Source: Heterostelium album PN500
Lineage: Eukaryota > Evosea > Eumycetozoa > Acytosteliales > Acytosteliaceae
DNA length: 64,000 nucleotides
Direction of reading: 5' to 3'
Assembly: GCF_000004825.1 (NCBI RefSeq)
Contig: NW_008805075.1
Coordinates: 187,788 to 251,787, forward strand
A program made the translations under genes and the position numbers. Below, in pieces: positions 37,564 to 49,672 of this stretch. The first letter of the stretch is position 1. Every line of letters begins with the position of its first letter. The notes below the pieces were generated by a model, which was not told where the DNA came from, made no database searches, and saw nothing but the letters and a program-made list of their open reading frames with translations.

Positions 37564-40500
37564 TTACTCGGTTGGTGGTCTTGGTCTTCTGGTTGGTGGC
37601 TTTCTCTTGTGAGCAACTTGAGGTCTAGATTTGGTGATATGAGTAAGTTCTGGAGCATCGCTCTCTGGAACAACTGTGATATCTCCTGTGACACCAGATG
37701 GTTTACCCTTTGGTTCTTTGGGTGGCGCAGAGGTTGGTTTTGATGAGGCTGGGGCAGTTCTTGGTGCAACTGCTGGTTTTGGCTTGGATGGCTCTGGAGC
37801 TGGTGTGGATACTGGCTCTGGAGCTGGTGCAGCCGGTTTTCTAAGTGGTGGAGCACCACCACCTCCAATATTTCTTGCGATAGCACCGGCCAATGCTGGA
37901 TTGACATTGACTTTGATACCTGGTTTGAATGTTGGACCGGTAGTTGGCTTGTCTGGTGTAACTTCCGGTGATGTTGGCTTGGCGTTTTGTGGAGGTGGTT
38001 GTGGAGCGGATGCACCGGATCTGGTTGGTGGTGCTGGTGGTTGATTCGATGGTGGAGTGGATGATGGTACGACTGGTTGCTGTCCAGAGGGTGGAGTGGA
38101 CGATGTGGGTGTGGCTGGTGCGGATGCAGCCGACGATTGAGGAGTGGCGATTGGTGCGGAGCTCACTGGAGTAACTGGTGCAGACACTGCCGATTGTTGC
38201 TCGGGAGTTGGTGTAGTTGGTCTTGGTTTCTCTGGTGTGGCGACTGGTGCTCTTGGAGTTGGTGTTGGAGTGTGTTTCTCCTCGAGTTCAGCAGCTTGCT
38301 CACGTTGACTGTACTCCTCTTCACGAATCAAATCTTGGAATACCGACTCCAATCCATTGCCAATCTTCTCGTAGGTGTAATCGGAAGCAATGTCCAACGA
38401 TGAAAGGAAACATTCGTGAACCTTGTTACTCATTTCGGCACCGGCACCCTTAATCAAGGTTTCCTCAATGTGCGACTCATCGACATCCTTAGAACCGAAT
38501 TGAATACCTGTTGCCAAACGTTTGTAGGATTGTTGATCGATCGACTTGAAAGTGCCCTGCATAGTCTGTAGAATCTGTTGCATCATCTCTGTCTTCTTTT
38601 GATTGATAACATCGACGGCTACATCAACGAATAATTTCAACTTTTGATTCAACTCAACCTCGAGAGAGGCATGTACTGCTTCCTTCACCAAATGCAATCC
38701 ACCAATGACTTTCTCTGTGTTTTCAGCGTCTTTGATAAAGACAAGATGTTCTGGATCGGTTGCCTTTCTACCGATTGACTTGATCTTATTGAGGAACTTT
38801 TCGATATTCTGTTGTTGTCCACTTGCCAAGAATGAAAGATTGGTTGAACCGATTGCACCACCCGAGTTGTTGTCGAACGATCTCAATGGCGATTGATTAC
38901 GATTGATGAAATGATCGATCTCCTTGAGCAACTGAGAGAGTTTCACTGGATTTTCGTTGTATGCTTTCATGATGTCGAGCAATGGTTTTGGCATGTTCTT
39001 GAGAGTCGAGTTTCTCTCTAGACCAACAGTAAGTCCGGCGAAACCAGCCACACCAGTTTGATTCTCATCCCAAACCAATGTTTGTAGCGACTTGTTGGTT
39101 TGTAGCGCTTTTCCAAGAGCGATGGCACCCTTGTTACCCATTTGATGACCAGAGATATCGAGTTCGACCAGAGTGTCGTTGGTAGCCAGTGCATAGATAA
39201 ATGGCAATAGATCGTTCTTGAGTTGTGACTTACTTGCTCCATTAGTGATATGGAGTGCCTCTAGTGGTGTCGATGCCTCCAACAAGTTGATGACACTCTC
39301 GATAGCGGCAGCTCTCGACTTGGTCTTTGAAACCTTGAAATTTCCATTCAACACCAACTTCTTTACGGAATTGTTCTGACAGAATCCATCGCAAATCACA
39401 GAAACACCTTCATCTCCAAAGTCATTCTCTGACAAATCTAAAATACGAATATTTGGAATCTTATCTGCCAATTGTGCCAACATTCTTGCACCTGCAATAC
39501 CTAAATCATTATTCTACAAAACAAACAAATTAATATTAAAGTATTAATATCAGTAATTACCGATCTGAGTAGTAGTAATATTTACCTTTGATTCAATGGT
39601 AACTTCTTGAAGATATAGATTGGATGAAATTGCTACAACAACTTCTTTGAGATTCTCAACTGGAATCTTGGTGTTGTTGATATTGATTGATTTTAAGGTG
39701 GACGATGCTCCGATGAAACGAACGAGATGAGCAACCTCTTTCTTAGTGAGACGATTGTCAGAGATGTCGAGATGTCTCAACTCGAGACAACCTCTTACGA
39801 GTGCACCGACGATTGTCTCCATGGTGGGATAGGTATTCGAGAGATTGAGAGTTCTCAATGCGTTCGGACTGGCGAGGAATGCAGAGAGTGCAGCGGAACC
39901 GTCGGCATCCATCTTGTTATTCGAGAGATCGAGATGCGAGAGTGTCGGTGACATCTTTACATTCTTCTTCAGTGCGTTGGCCAGTGCAACAATACCGGCT
40001 TTACCCATAGCACAATTGGCAAAGTTCAAACTGGCGATACCACGCGGAGTCGATCCGATATAGTTGGCGAAAGCCAACATACCTTTGTCTTCGAACGGAT
40101 TGTTTGACAGATCGATCGAAGTCAGCCCGATATTCTTATTGCTCTGTAGAGCACTGGCGATAATTGGAATGGTATCACCCTTCATTCCCAAGCTATTCAA
40201 CGACAAATCTTCAATGGTTGAATTTGATTTCAAAGTTTCACCTAACAATGCCAATTGATCTTTACCCATATTGGCAACCAATCTAATAGATAGTTATGAT
40301 TATAATCATCGATAATTAGTTTAATATATTCAAATGATAATCTCAATGCAATTAATACATTACCCATTAAGTACTAAACTCTTAAAATAGGTATTCCATT
40401 TCAATGCACCAAGCAATGCTCTGATATCACCTGGTGAAATGGGTTGTTCGATTTCATTCATATTGAAGGTTTTGATACCTCTTACCGATACGATGTTGGC

Positions 40501-40611
40501 CATATCCCAACAGATGTCGTCACGCACCGGAATGTTTGGTTGTGGTTGATTACACAATGATGTATAGGTTTCAACAAATCCACCACATGGAAGATCTATT
40601 TTAATTGATCA

Positions 40612-40655
<44 letters not shown>

Positions 40656-41360
40656 CAAACTATTAATGATCTGTTCAATAGCTATTGAAAGGAGAGAGAT
40701 AGAGAGAGAGAGAAAGAAAGTAATAATAGTAGTATAAATCTTACCTTTGGTTGGTAAATCAGCCAATCTTGATGATGGTTTTACATCTAATTTGAAACAG
40801 GTTTCCTCTGGACATCCAGAGAATGTCAAACTGAATGTCGATCTAAAAGCTGTAATAATATCGTCTGCCTTTGGATGAATCAATCCATATGAGAATGTTT
40901 TGGTGATAACAATAAACTATAATAGATAGATAGATAAGATAGATAATTAGATTAGATTATTAGAAATATATAGGTGATGGAGATAGTTAGAGTGACTCTA
41001 CTTACTTCAGATGGATTCGAACTTCTAATCTCTAAAATATCCAAAAGATGACATTCTTTTTTGATTTTAGGTTGACCTGGTTTGAGATAGATGATACGAT
41101 GCTTTGTGATCAAGATGATTCTCTTGCTTGGCTTCTTGTTCTTCTTCTTACTGATCTTATCACCAATGCCCAAGTAGGTTGACTCTTGGTTTCTTTGTGA
41201 TAGCAATGTAGTTACAACCTCTATATTATTCGATGATGTTCATTCATTAGTTAGTTAGTTAAATATTCCAATTCTACTCTCTCTCTCTCTCTCTCTCTCT
41301 CCCAACTAAACTGCTATTATGAAACATACTTCTATCTGTTGGTGTTATCTCTTCGGACAT
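37564..41360 (-). CDS. carmil: CARMIL: capping protein, Arp2/3 and myosin I linker
   Basis: Six exons, 41360-41330, 41220-41006, 40916-40745, 40595-40364, 40282-39586 and 39513-37564, give 1098 residues (D. discoideum p116/CARMIL is of similar length). An N-terminal PH-like domain ([19 protein letters not shown]) is followed by a long leucine-rich repeat solenoid ([54 protein letters not shown]). Then come a helical dimerisation region (about 650-870) and an Ala/Pro/Thr-rich tail with many PxxP sites, which can bind the SH3 domain of class I myosins. The C-terminus carries the capping-protein interaction motif [18 protein letters not shown] with RRPRP (about 1072-1095). CARMIL binds and uncaps barbed-end capping protein at the leading edge and in macropinosomes. 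Confidence 0.96.
40612..40720. repeat. ATT and GA microsatellites in a CARMIL intron
   Basis: An (ATT)n array runs from about 40613 to 40655, followed by a GA-rich run at 40690-40720. Both lie inside the third CARMIL intron (40596-40744). Confidence 0.9.
41277..41301. repeat. (CT)n microsatellite in CARMIL intron 1
   Basis: About twelve CT units on the + strand, reading as GA on the coding strand, inside the first intron (41221-41329), between the 31-base first exon and exon 2. Confidence 0.9.
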
Positions 41361-42213
41361 GTTTTGTTTGTTCGTTGTTCTTTCTATCTTTTGAGTACTA
41401 TACTATATTTGTTATTATAACTATGAATGTTTTGATTGGTTTTTTAAAAAAAAAAAAACAATATTGACTATTTATATTATTATTATTATTGTTCAGCAAT
41501 AACAACAGCAACAATGTCAATGTTAAATGTTTTGTATTGTTTTGTTTGTTTGTTTGTTAGTGTTTTGTTTATATTAATTTTCGAAAAAGATTTGAAAATG
41601 AACTAATATTACAATGTTATTTTATATTGTATTGGTTTTTTGTGATTATAATGGTTGAATTTACAAATAATATCAATAATTTACAATTGTGTGTTGGTTG
41701 TGTTTGGTGTGTGGTTGTTGGTTGATTGTGTATGTTGTGTGAAATGTGGATGAGGAAATATTCTAAAATGAAATATTTAATCTCCTATAATTTCTCTTTT
41801 TCTTTAAAACTAAAATCTAATTTAATTAGATGATTGATGATCACCTATGCTTGCTTTAATTTTATTATTGTTATATATTATTTAATATTAATCAATAAAA
41901 TATCAACAACAACTTAATTTTATTGTAAAATTTTGTTATAAAAAAACAAGGTTATTTTTTGTTTTTTTTTTGGTTTGTTTGAAAAGATTGGTTAATTTCA
42001 ATAAAATTTATATCATTTAAAAGGCAAAAAAAGCCATCGAATCATAATCGATCTTGTTAACAAAAATTATATTAAAAATTTTTTTTTTGCAAACCACAAA
42101 CAACAACAAAAAATATCGTGTGTTTTTGTATTTTTTTTTGATTATTATTTAAATTTTAATTTATTTATTTTATTATTATTATATTTAACATTTTAATAAT
42201 ATTTATATTAATA
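41361..42213. other. AT-rich intergenic region
   Basis: Promoter side of CARMIL and 3' flank of the TPR gene. It contains GTTTGTTTG runs, CAACAA-rich DNA near 41485-41515, and a GT-rich stretch near 41680-41750. No gene seen. Confidence 0.5.
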
Positions 42214-44130
42214 TTAATTAATGGATAAAGTATCCAATTGAGTTATTGTCGAATTTGGAATAGCTGGAGATTGTTGTTGATGATGATGATGATGATCTGT
42301 TGTTGATTCCACTTCTTCAGCTTCTTCACCCCAATCGGAACCGGCACCATCTTTCTTGATTTGATCCATTGTCACACGAAGACGTACTTTTAGTGGATCT
42401 TCCCAGTCGTAGCCAGTGACGGTGTTGCAACGCTTAAGGTAGTCGAGCGAGAGTTCGTGGTTCTTCAGGTGGAAATGACTCTCGGACATCTCATATAGAC
42501 AGTAGGGATAGTAGAATTTCTCGGTGAGATGGGCTTGTAGTCCGATCACCTCCTCGAAGCAAACCATCGATTCTTCGACGCGATCTATTCCTTTGAGTAT
42601 GGCGCCACGCAGCATTAAGTATGCAGCGCGATCATTGATAGTTTCCGGTGTAGCTACTTCATCGATGGTTGACTGTTGTTGTTGTTGTTGTTTCTTACTG
42701 GAACCAAATGAGAATGTACGACTGAGGAAACTACTGCTTTGAGATTGGCCACCACTACCGTTGGAGCTTGCAAGTTTGACTGGTGTGAGGACGTTGCGCG
42801 ATGCCGCAATCTTGACGAGAGTATCCAACGCCATCTCGGCGTATTTCTTCTCGAGTTTGGCGAGATCTCTTCTGATGAAGAGGATTTCGAAGGCCGAGAA
42901 GTGACTGCCGGACTGCAGGTATCTGGCGGCCTGGCGCACAATGATGGGATCGACCGACGACGACTTCTTGGCGTACGATTTGATTTGGCCGAGAGTTTCT
43001 TCGCCTTTGGCACGCTGTCCAGTGACGAAATAGCAGCTTGCCAACTGCAATCCGCACAATGCTCTTATCTGGAAGGTGTCGTCCTTGGTGAGCTCCTCGA
43101 ATTGACCGATCGCCTTGCTCCACTCCATTCTCATACAGTAGCAATTGGCGAGTTCATAACTATAGATAGCAGGTGGACGTTGGAAATTGCTGCAATTTGC
43201 AATTGCCTGTTCCATACATTCAAGTCCCTTGTCGATTCTACATTGTTTTCTGTGGCAATGGCTCATCATAACGTGGAAAAGCGAACCCTCAGGATAACGC
43301 TGAACGTTTTCCTCCAGGAGGATCTCTGCTTCTCTCAGCTGCTTGGCTGGATTGTATAGACCTCTTGGCAGCAAGAGATTGTTGAACAACAACACCATGG
43401 TGGCAAAAGGCGAACGAATACCGGTGGAGTTGAAGCTACTACACTCACGGATATACTGTAGTCCCAGCTCTCTGTCTGCTTTGAAACCAACGAATTCCAC
43501 GATCTTCAAAAACTTCTGTGGAATGATTGACATGGCAAAGAAAAAGAAACCCGCACCAAAATGTAGACACTCAAGCAGTTGGTCATCGTATTTCAAACCA
43601 TCCTTGACTTGCTTCAATGCCTCCTCAAATACTTTCCAACTCTTTCTCATATTGAAACATCCTTTGAATTTAGAATCTCTTGTGATTTGTAAAACTGCCA
43701 ACATATATAATGAATCTCCAAGTACCTTTAGAAAAAAAAAAATTTTTTTTTTAAAATTAATATTTTTGTTGTTTAAGGATAATAATATGTTTATTAATAA
43801 ATTATTTTTGTTACTTACAACTTTACAATCTAATAAATGATTTTTAAATTCTTCTTTTGATTTCAAATCTTTGTAACCTGGTGGACATTTATTGGATTCC
43901 AACAGTTTGATGTAGGATTCGGCCAAATCTTTCGTGTCTTTTAATCTTCTTAAAGCCAGCTCTGTATCATCCAAACTTGCAGTGATAAACGATCTAAGAA
44001 AAGCTGATTCCGCATAATGTAAACAATATCTTGGATTTGTTGAAACTTTTGGCATTAATAACAACTCTGCCTGATCGAATTTATTATTCCATATATGTGT
44101 AATAGCTTGTGAAATTTCAATATCAATCAT
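42214..44130 (-). CDS. TPR protein of the TTC39/IML2 family
   Basis: Exons 44130-43819 and 43725-42214 encode 607 residues. The start MIDIEISQAITHIWNNKFDQAELLLMPK and downstream FGAGFFFFAMSIIPQKFLKI, then GFKADRELGLQYI, are family hallmarks of TTC39/IML2 (DUF3808). TPR-like helices continue through ECMEQAIANC, YELANCYCMRMEWSKAIGQF and YEMSESHFHLKNHELSLDYL. Yeast Iml2 works in lipid-droplet-linked clearance of inclusion bodies, and TTC39B affects lipid metabolism in mammals; the molecular function is not settled. A Ser/Gln-rich insert lies near residues 455-485 and an acidic/His-rich tail ends the protein. The 93-base intron (43726-43818) is a multiple of three with no stop, so retained transcripts would also be translatable; splicing restores CKVVLGDSLYML. 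Confidence 0.9.
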   Translation of the reverse strand: MIDIEISQAITHIWNNKFDQAELLLMPKVSTNPRYCLHYAESAFLRSFITASLDDTELALRRLKDTKDLAESYIKLLESNKCPPGYKDLKSKEEFKNHLLDCKVVSNKNNLLINILLSLNNKNINFKKKIFFFLKVLGDSLYMLAVLQITRDSKFKGCFNMRKSWKVFEEALKQVKDGLKYDDQLLECLHFGAGFFFFAMSIIPQKFLKIVEFVGFKADRELGLQYIRECSSFNSTGIRSPFATMVLLFNNLLLPRGLYNPAKQLREAEILLEENVQRYPEGSLFHVMMSHCHRKQCRIDKGLECMEQAIANCSNFQRPPAIYSYELANCYCMRMEWSKAIGQFEELTKDDTFQIRALCGLQLASCYFVTGQRAKGEETLGQIKSYAKKSSSVDPIIVRQAARYLQSGSHFSAFEILFIRRDLAKLEKKYAEMALDTLVKIAASRNVLTPVKLASSNGSGGQSQSSSFLSRTFSFGSSKKQQQQQQSTIDEVATPETINDRAAYLMLRGAILKGIDRVEESMVCFEEVIGLQAHLTEKFYYPYCLYEMSESHFHLKNHELSLDYLKRCNTVTGYDWEDPLKVRLRVTMDQIKKDGAGSDWGEEAEEVESTTDHHHHHQQQSPAIPNSTITQLDTLSIN

Positions 44131-44915
44131 TTTAAAAAATTAATATTATTTAAATATAAAAATTATTTCACAATATTACAATCTATATTTTTAATTATTA
44201 TTATTATTCTTTATATATATTTAAAACTAATTATATATTTATTATTCGTATTGGACTATTTCTATTTTAATATTTGGAGAATTTAAATTCACATTAAATA
44301 AATAAATAAGTTAATTCAAACAAAATAATTTAAATAAACAAAAAAAATAAAAAGATAAGATAAAAGAAAAGAAAAGGAAGATGAAGTGTATTAATTTGTA
44401 GTCTATTTCATTTGTATAGTTGTATTAAATATATCATCAATTTCGATATCATCTTTTATTACTAAAACAAATTGCAAGTCAGATTTTTAATTATTTTGAG
44501 TGGAAAGTAGTATATTAAAATATAGAGTGTGTGGTTGTTGTGGTTGTTTGATGGATTTGATGATGAATTATGTGTGAATTGTCGGGTGAACATTACATTA
44601 ATGTTTGCTATTTTTACCTTTGAATATATTTATCATCCATCTATATTGATTTTTGATTACGTGTGAGTGTTTGATGTGTGTGTGTTTGATTTGATAATTG
44701 ATTTATTGAGATATATATTTTTTTTACAATCTAAATAAATTGTTAACTTATTTAAATTATAATATCTATTTTAGTTTTGTTTTACTATTATTTTAGTTTA
44801 TATTTTTTATTTTTTATTTTTTAAATGTGTTTGGAATAATAATAATAATTTGTGAGATTGTAGTATTGTTGTTGTTGTTGTTGTAATAAAATATATGATT
44901 GATTGAATATTCTTC
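44131..44915. other. AT-rich intergenic region
   Basis: Promoter side of the TTC39-like gene and 3' flank of mrps9. A GT-rich stretch lies near 44520-44690. No gene seen. Confidence 0.5.
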
Positions 44916-46088
44916 TTAACGTTTGACCAATGGGAACTTCTTTCTGGCTTTGAGTTGACCTGGTTTCTTTCTTTCGACACGACGAATATCGCTTTTAAGC
45001 AATCCAGAGAATCTGAGTGCCATACGATATCCGAGATCGTAGTTGGAGATGGCGAGTGCGAGTGCACGACAGATGGCGTCGGCCTGTCCCTTGATACCAC
45101 CACCGATCACACGGATTTCAATGTCCCACTTGACCAGTGTCTCAGTGATTACGAGTGGTCGCAACACTGTATCCTTATAGGCGATGCAGTTGCCAAAGTA
45201 GTCGGCGAGTGTACGTCCGTTGATGGTGAGTTCACCTGTACCCAGTTGGATGAGTGCCACCGCTTTGGCATCCTTACGCTTCGAGTAACCATGCGCGACG
45301 CCGTTGTAGGTGTTTTCGACACGTGCCATTGGACGCGCCGGCAAAAACGGTTCGAAACGATCCGAGTCGAACTGGGCGTAGTTGTCCTCGTCGTCGAGCT
45401 GCACTTCGTCCTCGATGTCTTCGTCGTCGTCGATCTCCTCGGCGGCCCAATCGTCGTCGAGACGTGGATGGTTGAGAATCTCGTCGTGCTCGGCGAGCGG
45501 AATGGCGCCACGCACATCGTACTCGTCGAGCTGTTCACGTGTTGGGTCGCGAACCTTTGGGAAGAGCTCACGATCGAACTGCTCACGATATTCGTGTGGG
45601 AAGTTCAGACGATTCTGTGCGCGAAGCTCCTCGATGTTGGAGGCGTCACGCTCCTTTGGGTCGAGAGGCATCGGTCTGATCAGCGACGATCGATTGACAC
45701 GAATACGATCGACAACCTCTGGATCAACTTTAATATCTGATTCTACATCATCGTATGGATCATTTTCCAGACTTTCAAAATCATATACTTTTTTATTTTT
45801 ATCTACATTACTATTATTATTATTTTTATTGTTGTTGTTATTCTTTGTTGAAAAACATCTATTATATATATTATTGCTGCTATTTATATTTATACATCTT
45901 TGACATAAACATTTGTTGTTGTTGTTGCTGTTAAGATTCTTGTTGGCATTGCAATTGATGCTTCCAAATGAATAGCTATTGACACCGTAGTTGTTGAATG
46001 CTTGTCTTGATGTCAAGTATAAAGATGTTGCTGTCGAATTCAACTTTAACCTCGAACCAAACAACGAGGAAAGTGAATTTGATATCAT
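44916..46088 (-). CDS. mrps9: Mitochondrial small-subunit ribosomal protein S9 (uS9m)
   Basis: Single exon, 390 residues. The last ~130 residues are a bacterial-type uS9 domain: AHGYSKRKDAKAVALIQLG, ELTINGRTLADYF, and the signature GGGIKGQADAICRALALAI. It closes with KKPGQLKARKKFPLVKR, whose basic tail reaches the P-site tRNA in bacterial ribosomes. The long N-terminal part begins with a Ser/Arg-rich presequence-like stretch (SSLFGSRLKLNSTATSLYL) and Asn repeats, consistent with import into mitochondria. A conserved-looking region and a strongly acidic block (DDDWAAEEIDDDEDIEDEVQ) follow. The gene sits divergently from the four-helix membrane gene that starts at 47196. Codon use becomes GC-rich in the conserved part. 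Confidence 0.95.
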   Translation of the reverse strand: MISNSLSSLFGSRLKLNSTATSLYLTSRQAFNNYGVNSYSFGSINCNANKNLNSNNNNKCLCQRCININSSNNIYNRCFSTKNNNNNKNNNNSNVDKNKKVYDFESLENDPYDDVESDIKVDPEVVDRIRVNRSSLIRPMPLDPKERDASNIEELRAQNRLNFPHEYREQFDRELFPKVRDPTREQLDEYDVRGAIPLAEHDEILNHPRLDDDWAAEEIDDDEDIEDEVQLDDEDNYAQFDSDRFEPFLPARPMARVENTYNGVAHGYSKRKDAKAVALIQLGTGELTINGRTLADYFGNCIAYKDTVLRPLVITETLVKWDIEIRVIGGGIKGQADAICRALALAISNYDLGYRMALRFSGLLKSDIRRVERKKPGQLKARKKFPLVKR

Positions 46089-47195
46089 TATGATCTGAGA
46101 TTATACTATAGATAAAGAACCTACTATATTAAATCCAATATATATAATATAAAGTATGATTATGATGATTTCAATCAAATCAAAAATGAATAAAACAAAA
46201 AAAATTGTTTTTGATCATCGAAATCACATTGCTGTGTTTCGTTTGCATAAAATAAAAAAATTTAGAAAAAAAAAAAAAAAAAACTATTCTTTAAAAAAAA
46301 AAAAAAAATTTCATTTCATTTTTTAAAAATTCATTTTTATAATTATCACTTCTTTGTATTGTTATATTATATATTAAATATATTAATTATATTATATTAA
46401 AATTAGAACTAATGAATGTTGTCTTTTTTTTTCAACAACAAAAGTTAAAGTTTTCAAATATAGTAATTTTAATTCTATTCATGTGGAAGAAAGAATGAAA
46501 AATAAAAAAATAAAATAAAAGAATTGTTTTGTGTTTAAACAAAAATACACACACACAAGTACGTAGTTAATATTTTACATTTAAGTATTTTCTTGTTTTT
46601 TTTTTTTTTGTAAATCTGTTGTTTTTCATTGGTAGTGTAGAGTGGGGGTGTTGTCTCGAAGAGAGAGTTATTACAATTTAGCTTTTCTGTCGTCCGACGA
46701 CAAAAATGAGAATAATGATACTGCTAATAGGTCGGTGCCTCTCAATTCCCAAAAAAAGATATTGTTATAATGTCTAGCTAGACAATGTAGTTAGTTAATT
46801 GAGATCTTTGTTGTTCAATTGAAATTTACAATAGTAACTTTGTAATAGTTTTGTGTCCTCTTATTGTTACTTAATGAATATTAATTTTAATAATAACAAA
46901 AATAATAAATAATAAACAACAATTAGTCAAATTAGTAATTAATTAATTTGAAATTAGTAAGTAATTAATAATTATAGTTGTTGTATAATTGTTAGTTTGT
47001 TTTAACTTTTAAGAATAATTAATCGTAAGATTTCTTTTTATTTTTAAAATATTATTATTAAAATTATTTTATTTGTTTTGTTTAGATAGAAAAAAGATAG
47101 ATATTTAGATTATTTATATTTATACATATAAAAAATAACAAAATAATAATTAATATTAAGAAGGAGTATGGTGGATATAAATTAAAAAATAAAAA
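46089..47195. other. Bidirectional promoter region with a GC-rich palindrome
   Basis: Spacer between divergent mrps9 and the 47196 membrane gene. A and T runs lie at 46269-46310. A less AT-rich patch at about 46635-46745 contains the palindrome TGTCGTC-C-GACGACA (46688-46702). No gene seen. Confidence 0.55.
46688..46702. promoter_or_regulatory. 15-base palindrome TGTCGTCCGACGACA
   Basis: Seven-base arms TGTCGTC and GACGACA around one central C, flanked by TTTTC and AAAAA, which extends the symmetry. It sits about 500 bases upstream of the 47196 start and 600 upstream of mrps9. A GC-rich perfect palindrome in DNA this AT-rich is unlikely by chance and looks like a dimeric factor's site. The factor is unknown. 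Confidence 0.45.
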
Positions 47196-48088
47196 ATGGA
47201 AGATAAGAAATTATATACAATCATAATTTCAATATTGTTGTTTTTATCGACTGCAATGTTGGTTATGAATCTACTGACACCTGTCTACTCGATAAAGTAT
47301 CACCAGCACTATTCATTCAATGGATCGGAGGAGCATAACTACAACTATAAGTATTTCTATAATTTCGCATACGAAGAGATCACCCTCAAGTCGAGTGCTA
47401 GTGCCAACGATACACATGTCTTCAAGGAGAAGTCGCCATGGCCACGTGTCAACTACATTCTCATCTCCACCGGTGTCACCCAGATTGTCGGTATCATCGT
47501 TCTCATTGGCTATGGATTCTTTGTGACACCGTTCAATCATAATTCCAACCTGAGAATGCACCAAACCGTTGCAATGGTCTGCCTGGTTGCAGCGCTACTC
47601 TTCACATTCGTCTCACTCGTTCCCTACGGTGGAATGTCCTACGCCTTCCGTTACTCCAACAAACTCGGAACCGACCATACCTGTATAATGAATAACAAAT
47701 ATATTCACCAATGTAAAAGTTTATCTGGAAAAGTTCATCATTCACCAAAGGTAAATTAATTAATTTTTAATTAACAATTCATCAAACTAATGAATTAATT
47801 TCTTTTTTTAAATTAAAATAATTTCCAACTATTATATTAATTATGTAATTCATATACTAGTATGTATCATATAGTTGGGGATATGACTTTGGTTGGTGGA
47901 TGGAGTTGTTTGCTTTCATTATGATGATAGCTATCGTTCCATTCAATTGCAAATTAAACAAGAGATTAAACTCTGGTATCGATATCATTCAAATTCCAAA
48001 TGACCTTGGAAAGGAAGAGGACTCAGAATATGATCAATTCGTATTAGGATTGAACAAAGATAAAATTTATTCAATTGATGACAATTAA
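47196..48088 (+). CDS. Four-helix membrane protein, tandem copy 1
   Basis: Exons 47196-47750 and 47861-48088 (phase 0) encode 260 residues. Four hydrophobic segments lie near residues 8-30 (TIIISILLFLSTAMLVMNLL), 85-110 (GVTQIVGIIVLIGYGFF), 125-147 (VAMVCLVAALLFTFVSLV) and 200-217 (LFAFIMMIAIVPF). The first loop is long, with glycosylation-type NGS and NDT sites. The second extracellular loop has HTCIMNNKYIHQCKSLSG, with two Cys. This claudin/PMP22-like topology (four helices, larger first loop, cytosolic tail) is shared with the copy at 49673, which keeps HTCIENN...QC.LSG, the intron position and the SWG/DWG motif just after it. I cannot name the family; dictyostelid-restricted is my guess. 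Confidence 0.88.
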
Positions 48089-49672
48089 ATTAAATTAAAT
48101 TAAATATTAAAATTTTAAATAAAATAAAATAAAAAATATATTGTTTATACTAATTTTTCGTAATACATCAACACATATAAAAAATAAAAAAAAAAGTGTA
48201 ATGTGTTCACACATAAAATTTAAAAAAAATATTTGTTTTTTTTATAAACGATTTAGTAAATCTATTAATATATATTTTTCGATCTTGAATTGAAAATGGG
48301 TTTATCTAATTATATGTATACTTAATTTGTTATTGATTATTAATAAATGTAATAAAATTGACCTGTTGTAATAATTTTGAAATTACTGTTTTATTGCATT
48401 TGAATTTTCAAAATTATTTTTTACTCTTGATAATTCTATTTGTTACAAAAGGTGATATGTTATCTATAAACTCGAATCAAACTAAAACTTCAATTCAAAA
48501 CACAACAATCAATAATAATAACATTGTTTCGATTTTATATTAATATTTTTAATATGGTGTGGTACTACAATGTAGGTAAAATTAATTACTATTTGACAAT
48601 ATGAGAATAAAAAAAAACAATTAAAATAAAAATAAGTTATATATCTATTTATACATATAATCTAATATTATCTTTTCCGATACTAGTTGCAAAAACTAAT
48701 CTCCATATAATAATATGATAAAAATATCCAAGATTCAAAATATTAATATCAGTATGTACCAAAACTCCAAAATTCCAATTATTAAATCAACTACTCCTAC
48801 ACCAACTGCATATTTCCATCTACATCTTTTATAACTTTTTACCATAAACAAAAATCAGAACCTTCAATATAATTATTATCATAAGTACAATTGTTACATA
48901 CTTTTAATTAACACATTACATACTTTTATTATTTTTCAAATATCATCTATTTTTTTTTACATAAATTTGTTATATTGTTTTTTATATAAATTTAGTAATG
49001 TTAATTGTTATATAATTCTATCTATTTACTGCATTTCTTAATCAACTCACAACCTTAATAGTTTTAAAAAAACTACCATAAACCACTCACACTCCCACTC
49101 TGTCAATCAGCCCATAACAAACACAAAAACATAATCAAACATCAAAAAAAATTTTTACCACTCAAACACACTCATATATTCTCACACTCCTCAAATAGTC
49201 TTTTATCTTTTCCAAAGTGAACAAATATATAAATATTTCATATTTTGTCCACAATCAACCCAAACTCAACCAATAATATAGTTTGTTTCTGATTGTAATT
49301 AATAACAATCAAATCCATCAACAACACTTACTTGTCGTTTCCATTTTAATATTTAATCAATTTATTTCCAAGTTTCTCCGATTTTACCTTATATTACTGG
49401 TACCAATCCACTCAATCCATTTAAAAAATTATATATATGTATTTTTATTCTATAATAAAAGTACAACACCATACTCTCAATCAATCCTATCAACACAAAA
49501 CATTTAAATATTTCATCATTTTTTTTTTCTGGAAAAACTAGTTTTTGTTTGTTAACTTTTTATTAAAAAATAATATTAATATTAATAATATCAATAATAT
49601 TAGAAAAATAATATAGAATTATAAAAATATCTACCATTTTTTATTATAAAAAACAACAAATATAACTGAAAA
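48089..49672. other. Intergenic region between tandem membrane genes
   Basis: About 1.6 kb with no supported gene; small frames at 48358-48543 and 49283-49507 look random. From about 48770 to 49300 the + strand is strongly A/C biased (CCACTCACACTCCCACTCTG, CACTCAAACACACTC), similar to the CA-rich tracts at 4.2 and 5.0 kb. It is probably the promoter of the second membrane gene. Confidence 0.5.

Noticed and set aside
45340-45370. GGTTCGAAACGATCC-like string resembling a tRNA T-arm
   Set aside because: It lies inside the conserved coding part of mrps9 and has no acceptor or D-arm partner.
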